Made by a program: the position numbers and the translations under genes. A stretch of DNA of 64,000 nt. Source: Deroplatys truncata. Lineage: Eukaryota; Arthropoda; Insecta; Mantodea; Mantidae. The notes under the pieces are model-generated. The model ran no database searches, was not told the origin of the DNA, and worked only from the letters and a program-made list of their open reading frames with translations. The DNA lies in NCBI GenBank assembly GCA_030765065.1, contig CM060990.1:460620321-460684320 (forward strand), written 5' to 3'. Numbering within the stretch: position 1 is the first letter of the stretch; every line of letters begins with the position of its first letter. Positions 57,292-64,000 of the stretch are shown here, piece by piece.

Positions 57292-57355
57292 TATTATATT
57301 CTATCCCACTGTATGTATATATATATATATACATACAGTGGGATAGAATATAATA
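57292..57355. repeat. 64-bp perfect palindrome
   Basis: Each 32-base half (TATTATATTCTATCCCACTG... inward to a TA-repeat centre at 57323/57324) is the exact complement of the other, with no loop. No terminal duplications or related copies were found in the window. Confidence 0.9.
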
Positions 57356-57805
57356 AATTATATCTATATAATTTCTTTCTATGATGAACCTGAATCAAAA
57401 TTTATTGTTAAAATTTTAAGATAAAATGTTCAAGTTATAAAATTCTGCCACATTCAAAGCTATTCTCCTAGCTCAGTGCGTATAACACATTAGTTTATAT
57501 GATTATGAGAAGTTTTAGAACTGTAGGCTTTATAGATTCGGCAAAAGCACATATATGTTTAGGAACATGCAGTTTCGAGATCTCTCAATTAAAATTTCGC
57601 TTAAAAAGTATGACAGGAGTTTATGAGTTCAACAGATTACGCATTAGATACTATATTATTTTCTGATTGAGTAACAAGTCTCTATCGGTTTAAGACCAGA
57701 GAGAATAATTAAACATACATCCAAACTTTCCATAGGCATACAATATATACTAAGAATTAAAATAAAAGGCGTGTTCTTAAAACACATTTAAAATACGTGC
57801 ATTTC

Positions 57806-57809
<4 letters not shown>

Positions 57810-57851
<42 letters not shown>
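57810..57851 (+). repeat. (TA)n microsatellite
   Basis: About 20 uninterrupted TA units. The 99- and 61-codon frames crossing it are chance. Confidence 0.95.
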
Positions 57852-57853
<2 letters not shown>

Positions 57854-59765
57854 TTAAATCCTTTAGACGGCCATTTAACCGTGTATACGCTGAATAAGGA
57901 AGAATTTACAGAATTTACTTTCACCAAAATAGAAACTCTCAAGTTTGATAAGTTTACACTTCCTTCTCCTTTATGTTCTCGTTTTTCTGGTATGGCTTCT
58001 TTCTATGCAATCTCATTCGGGATGAACGCATTACTTTACGTCTTAAAACTACCCAACTGTGAAAAAAGGCCAAAATTCATAAACATGAATTTTTAAGTTT
58101 CATTAAACACTACAACTTCTACTTTAATTCTAAGCAACTTTTATAGGTCCACGATCTTTTAAAGCATGTCACAGAGCGATTAAATACCTATATGCCTGTA
58201 AGCTCAGATTGTAGTAAAAACGATAAGTTTTGCCAATATTAAAGCGAACAAGCCATTCAAGAAGCCCCAGGAATCTTACTTACTACTAATTAGTTGCAGA
58301 GGAGCAGAAAAGGATAAGGAATGTCTGTATATGTGCGAAATGCTTTTTTAAACAGTATAATTTTAGCGTTTTAATTGTTAAACCCCCTTTTCTCGAGTTT
58401 TCGCTTGTCGGCACATTCTCATTTCCAAATTGTTCCACACGATGTACTTTGGGTGTAAATAAATAAAATGTGGCATACCTCCTTATAAATAACAGGATAA
58501 CAACTTGATTACATGAATTTTTGTTAACATGCTTAGTTGTGGCGTTATTAAATAATAATATTCACATTGTGTAAACTTTTAAGGGAAAAAATTGAAGTTC
58601 CTTATGTATCATTTACTTTCTCCCAAACAAATACGATAAAAATTCATCTATATATTAATATAGTATTAAAGATTTTAATTATAAAATATTTTTCAAAACA
58701 GTAAAAAACAATAAAAAATATCTCTGGAACCAATTACAAATATGCATGAAATTTGAACTACGTATTATACATTTAACTCTGATTGCTGCATTAAAATTAA
58801 AAATGAATCTATCCGAAATTGTGGATTTTGACATTTCACAAACGGGTATCATCAACCTGTCCTCTACGTATTTGTGGAGAGAGAAGGTGTTCCCATTCGC
58901 AGAAGTTATCCCTATCGAAGCGATTTACCGTAAGACAATCTGCAGCATTACTAAAACTCTTCAGAATGCCAATTACAGCTGTCACTAGGACGCCCAGATG
59001 GATGAGAAATAAACATAATTATTCCATACAGTGAGATATGTTTCAATCTTAAAATAAACATGGAGTTATAGCATCTATTCTGATAAAATCTAAGGCCTTT
59101 GCTCTGCCACAATAAATATATAAGATTTCCTGAGAATCCAGAGATATTAAAGCCGCAGAAATGTTAAAGTCTAAAGGAAATAAGACGAGCAAAATAGTGA
59201 AATTGAAAATAAGATGAACGCTAAGAAGGGCCCGAGTTCCAACCTCGGTGTTGACGAGGGACGAAAAAAAAACAGGGTTTCCTGTTAAACACTTCATACA
59301 TTAAAGGTTTTTGTCTATGACTGCTATAAAGAATAATGCAATTGTGTTTAAGTCTGTTTCCAGAATATACCTTTTTTTTTAAGAAATTTCATTCCTAATG
59401 CAGAATAATTAAATGGTTTATATTCCAGGTATTTACAGTTTATATATCTTTACACTAGAAAAATATCTAAACTTCCACGAGATTTAAATATCACTTATAT
59501 TAAGACAATTTAGTTTAACGTATTCATTCTCTTTAGAAAACAAGGTGTTCTGAAAATATTTACAGTGGATGGAGTATTTTCCCATTTAGATAATGCACCT
59601 GTGAATTTTGAGAACATTAAAATGTGTCGTTCATCTCTTTATTGTGTTTACACTTCATACTTTCGTTTGACGCCTTTTATTTACCAATTTAGGTAACTTC
59701 TTGAGTTTGTTTGGCTATTTAGTCTTGAACATAGTATAGGGTACTGACGGAGGATTTCATCACTA
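57852..59765. other. No recognised gene; small SINE remnant
   Basis: At 59228-59275 'gcccgagttccaacctcggt' followed by 'tgacgagggacg' and an A run looks like a B-box remnant of a SINE. The rest is AT-rich and unremarkable. Confidence 0.4.
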
Positions 59766-59769
59766 TGCC

Positions 59770-60195
59770 TACTTAACCTGCAGGAGGAAGCGGTTGAGAT
59801 GAGGGAATAAATACGTAGGACAGCACGCGTAGCACAGCGGGGTCCCTAGCGTTTCGAGATTGCGAATCCCGGCAACGTGTTCCTCGGATACCACACGTAT
59901 CCCCAGGTAAAGGTAGGAACTATTATTGCCAGGATAGAAGCAGTTGTCTCCTCAAAGCACATCCACCGCATGCCGCACATCATCATCCGCCGCGCCTGGG
60001 CCTGAAAACCTGAAAGAGAATAGGGAAAGGAAATAAAAGAGAATGAAAGACAAGAAAATTCGTGGCACGTAAGAATCCATCCAACCATTCGCGTATCGAA
60101 CAGGGAAAAGCACGAATAACCCTTAATAGGGATAATGGATCACCTCGAGTTTGGAACCCAGGACCTCCCTAATTCTACCACCTAAACAATTCCGC
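59770..60195 (-). mobile_element. tRNA-derived SINE, family B, decayed
   Basis: Reversed, the head 'gagcggaattgtttaggtgg' with B-box relic GGGTTCCAAACTC is followed by 'ttcccttttccctgttcga'-like body blocks, then 'atttcctttccctattctct', 'ggcccaggcgcggcggatga' and an end near 'gtgctgtcctacg'. It parallels the copy at 62845-63399 block by block. No clear duplication was found. Confidence 0.6.
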
Positions 60196-62425
60196 TCGAT
60201 CTTGAGCCCAGTACTATAATGCATATTCCTATTTATGTTCTTTACTCAAAACTATTTCTTTGGCCATATCGTTACTTACGATGCTTTACGCATCATAGAT
60301 TTGGCTAGTCATTTCACTGCTTTCAGCAGGTCTCCATAAATGACTGCTAAAAGTAACTAGGTCCGATTTTGGAAATGCCTATTACTTTATGCTCTATTAA
60401 ATATCTTCATTCCTTAATTTTCGTAAAATAGAATTGCATATAGCATGCATTGGAATTTTAAGAAACTCCAATGTGGTTTCCCCTATAATATACTGCTAAA
60501 GCCGAAATAGAAGTATACCATTTGACAAAAAGTATTTTTAATCAAGGAGTGACCTTACTTAAATCAAACAAAAAAATTAATAATTCGGAAACAAATGCAT
60601 ATAGCTCACTTTATACTTCTTTTATATTACGAGTAGATTACAATACCGTGTCGAGATTAAAGCTGGATTTCAAAAGGTTTCGCAGCAGTTTTAAGGTAAG
60701 ATTAGAAATGTTTTATACAAATAAGATTTAGGCGAAAACAGCATGTTTGATGTCTGGACCATATTTATGTCCAACTGCTGGCTACCTATAACTACTGTTA
60801 TATTGGAATATAGCACAGAATAACATAAAGAACAAGGGATATTCTTAACAGGGTTTTTTTAAAGCTAGGCGTTGTTGCCGTGTAGTTCTGTTATGCATTA
60901 TGTGATAGCTAACAAATTTAAATTTTTTTTGAGTGCCAAATTACGAAGTCTATAATAATAGTGGTGTAAAGCTGTGTATTTTTTCTTTCTTAGTATATTA
61001 GTCGAAAGTAAATACAACTAACAATCCAATAAAATAACGCGTATTAAAACGGGTAAGCTTTAAATAACCACTATATCCGCTTTATACCCAACAAAAAGTA
61101 CTCCCACTCTGTAGGGTGCGGGAAGAAAACAAAGCTAGGAAACGGCATCTATCGGCTAACGGGTTAAGCCCCTATGCTATTAACGGCCAAATGAAATGAT
61201 GTACGCTAATATTAAGCGTACTAATTGGGCTTAGAGGAACTTAAAGCCTTAACCACAAGCGGTTTTTAATATGGTCTTATAAACACTGCAGACTGCCCTT
61301 GGTTTAGAAGCCTTTCTTGTGATGCTGGACGCATTATAATGCGAATTCGCGGGTTTATTCAAAAGACAAAGCGCGGTTTTTGGCAGTGGTTTGCTTCGTT
61401 TCGGAATGGATGCTTTCTCATCGAAGCTTGTTGTATTCAATGTCGCACATGATCAAGGAAATTGAATAATGACATTTTTATAGTTATGCGATTTCAGTCC
61501 ATGTTTGAGAATGAACTTTATTTGGTTAAAACAGTGCGTTATTTTAAAAGGCAATTAATATATCAGTTTGCTACCATACGGGATCCCAAAAACGAGGCGT
61601 ATATGGTATCTTTAAGCGATCACTGAAAATAAATAAGAATATGAGGTTTTTTTCTTAAGGTTAAATTTGTACCTATTTTTTAAAAAAAAAACCTTACGTA
61701 TCGCTGGATGGTACCATACACGTTCCACATATTCCTTTGAATCGGGGAACGAGAGCATTTTCACTGCGCCTGCTATTAGGTCTTCGACATAATGGCTGGA
61801 AGGACGTGGACGTATACAATTGGCTGCTTGACATGACCAGTAACAGTGTGGTTTTACTGACTTCCTAATCAGGCAGATATTGAAACCGATTCTGTTATTA
61901 GCTTATGTCAAGCAATGCGTCCCTCTAAACCCGTTTTAGTACTTTAGAGCATAATAAAATCTTGCATCTATCCAATACTATCGAACTATAGCGAAATTTG
62001 GTATATAACATACCTTAAGGCTTGCTTAGAAAATGCTTATATGACCTCTTAATGTGTTTCCCCAAGGCACGAGTTTAATGGGGAGCGAAATATATTTAAA
62101 AATAAAAATATTTCATTTATTATTCCTGGTTTTGAAAAATGTGACACAACACATGTTTATAAACACAATACTTTGAATACGTCATGTCATTTACAAGAGT
62201 TCGACTGAATGAATTTCAAAGAAATTATCTATACCAGTTTTGCGTTTACGGTACGTAAAGCAATTAATAACGGGAAACAGTTTACTACTGATTGCATTAC
62301 AACCATAAGGAACAGACAAAGTTTGTGTATTATTACACGTTTTAACGAATACTTAATTCTGATTAGTAGCCCAGAAAAATAAGCTTTATTGCCGGTTTTC
62401 AAAGTATCACATGGAATGTACATTG

Positions 62426-62429
<4 letters not shown>
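60196..62429. other. No recognised feature
   Basis: AT-rich DNA with frames of at most 70 codons and no domain. Confidence 0.45.

Positions 62430-62467
<38 letters not shown>
62430..62467 (+). repeat. (GA)n microsatellite
   Basis: About 19 GA units followed by ~150 bp of purine-rich sequence. Confidence 0.95.
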
Positions 62468-62471
<4 letters not shown>

Positions 62472-62844
62472 GATACGGATAGGGTTCACGGAAAGGGATA
62501 CAGTGAGTGCGGTAGGTAGAGGGAGATAGAAGAAGGGAGTGAGAGGAAGGAAAGAAGAGACAGTGGCACAGTGTTGAAGTGTGAGAGCGGCAGAGAAGAA
62601 TCTCCGAATTTAACGCAATGATATAAAGTAGAGCTGCGGATCAGCTAGTTTAGAATAACATAGCTGTTCTTCGCTTTATTCTTTTTACATAATATATTTT
62701 TAACAGTAAATAGCCTCATTATTGGTTTTGACCAAAGAAACACATCAACGATTCATCTTTTTACGACTGAAGCCAATTTAATATTTGTGCATTTGTTTAC
62801 GTCGTGAAAATTTTACTAGCACACTTCAAGCGAAGAATGATGTA

Positions 62845-63399
62845 GGAGTTAGGAGTAGTTAGACGGGCCTAGTAACTGGAACACAGCACTGCGCGTAGGT
62901 CATAGTGAGACTCTTTGTGCTTCCAATGTGACTTCTGGGAGGAAGGGATGAAGGGAGACCCGAAAGTCGACCAGAGCGGACGACGATGTGCGCTAGCAAG
63001 GACTGGGTCTCTAACGATTTCAACATGGCACCGGCTATCCCTGCCTTAGCCATCCGCAACCTGGGGTCCCAGAAATAAATGAGGCAGTTCCCAGGAAGGA
63101 AGGGGGTCCCAGCAGTACCGTCGAGCGCTAGGGAGAAATCTTTCCAAAGCGCAAATTACACCGTCTTGCCCCAACACAGCAACCGCCGTCGCCTGGTCCT
63201 ACAACCCTGAAACAGATGGAAGGAAATGGTGAGAATAGGAAATTCGTTGTAGAAGGGGAACCACCCGAGCATTCGCCTACCCACCCGGGGAAACGACGAA
63301 AAAAATCCATGCTAATAGGGGCCGGCCTGACAGGAATCGAACCCGGAACCTCCTGAATGCGAGCCTTACACGTTACCGCGGAGCCATCTCGTTCGGTAA
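62845..63399 (-). mobile_element. Full-length SINE, family B, with 13-bp duplication
   Basis: GAAGAATGATGTA flanks it at 62832-62844 and 63400-63412. On the minus strand the head has A box TGGCTCCGCGG and a perfect B box GGTTCGATTCC ~50 bp later, so an RNA polymerase III promoter looks intact. The body runs through 'tcgtcgtttccccgggtggg', 'cagggttgtaggaccaggcg' and 'ccccaggttgcggatggcta', ending in a CTAACTC-type tail instead of poly(A). At 555 bp it is long for a SINE. Its exact flanks suggest recent insertion. Confidence 0.9.
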
Positions 63400-63412
63400 G
63401 AAGAATGATGTA

Positions 63413-64000
63413 TAAATTAACCCTATAATAGTTTTGCAATTAAAACTACGGGTATCCCAAAAAGGCTTTTATTACTCTCCGTTTCACAATAAGCAAGAAC
63501 ACTGGGGAAAAGATTGTTATCGAAGCTGTTTCTCCACAGAAGGAAGTGAACTGGTTGTTCTGAAGGAAGCTGTCACTTGCTGTTATAAACATTACGCACC
63601 GAAAATCTGCGACTGCAAGCGTGTTCTGGGTGTTGCAATTGCCAACCAAAGGATGCCCATGCCAACAATATTCAGATAAACAAAGAAATTTCCTTACTCT
63701 TTATTTTATTTCGGCCCAAGTTCTCTGCAGTGGCGAAGCGCAGAAGATGACAATAGTTTCTTCCTAATTCAACTCAGATATAGTTTGTGGACGTTTAACC
63801 TGAAATCTTGAAAGTTAACTAAATGACTTCTTGATTCATTTCAGCCGTAAAACTATAAAATGATTTCAATAAATCGTGCTTAACAGCTCAGCTTTGACCC
63901 CTTTTTAGTATTTAATTCATGTCTCTTAGAAGTGAATTGTAAATTTAAACGCAAACACAATGTATAGTTTGACACGGGTAACTTCTACAACGTTACATAT
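63413..64000. other. No recognised feature
   Basis: An 81-codon plus frame (63434-63679) and a 67-codon minus frame overlap each other; neither has a domain. Confidence 0.45.

Overview
The window is eukaryotic nuclear DNA, AT-rich and dominated by transposable-element debris. It looks like intergenic or intronic sequence from a large arthropod genome. The mix of jockey/R1-type LINEs, Tc1/mariner, hAT, PIF/Harbinger and FLYWCH-bearing MULE relics, several tRNA-headed SINE families and long microsatellites points to an insect, with a polyneopteran (cockroach/termite, stick insect or orthopteran) as my best guess; this is inference. I found no convincing host protein-coding exon, canonical tRNA, rRNA, CRISPR array or bacterial sequence. 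Almost all open frames in the window are chance frames of 60-160 codons.

Layout. 1-5 kb: AT-rich DNA with a CpG-rich island (about 2040-2470), a minus-strand SINE and the first copy of a ~0.9 kb anonymous interspersed repeat, here called family E. 5.1-6.9 kb: a GC-rich retroelement with an intact gag-like ORF1 (CCHC knuckles) but no endonuclease or reverse transcriptase, bounded by an 11-bp target-site duplication (TSD). 8.4-11 kb: a SINE nested in E, then relics of two different mariner-superfamily transposases on the minus strand, one split by a TAA microsatellite. 11-16.6 kb: mostly featureless. 16.6-20 kb: an E copy carrying a foldback MITE, then an inverted E copy. 21.9-23.7 kb: SINEs. 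27.6-31.8 kb: a decayed R1/I-type LINE (ORF1 relic, AP endonuclease, RT, start of RNase H) preceded by a SINE. 31.9-39.6 kb: more E copies, a SINE, and a purine-rich segment at 34.7-35.9 kb. 39.7-42.1 kb: an LTR-like or promoter-like segment, then a MULE-like element with FLYWCH coding and mirrored iterons. 44-46.5 kb: a microsatellite-tailed SINE, another SINE, and a Harbinger transposase relic. 49-53.2 kb: SINEs, an internally deleted hAT gene, and a 0.94 kb terminal-inverted-repeat element. 55.1-56.8 kb: a mariner-like element with ~0.5 kb inverted arms, interrupted by a LINE 3' end. 57-64 kb: a 64-bp perfect palindrome, microsatellites, and two copies of a SINE family, one with a 13-bp TSD.

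The elements form nested strata. E copies are hosts for later insertions (a SINE at 8688, a MITE at 16712). A LINE tail sits inside a mariner gene, and a SINE sits beside the 5' region of the R1-type LINE. The 3' tail of the ORF1-only element is shared with the LINE fragment at 55.9 kb. That is consistent with parasitism on an autonomous LINE's machinery, analogous to SINE/LINE pairs or mammalian half-LINEs, and it is the most interesting system here.
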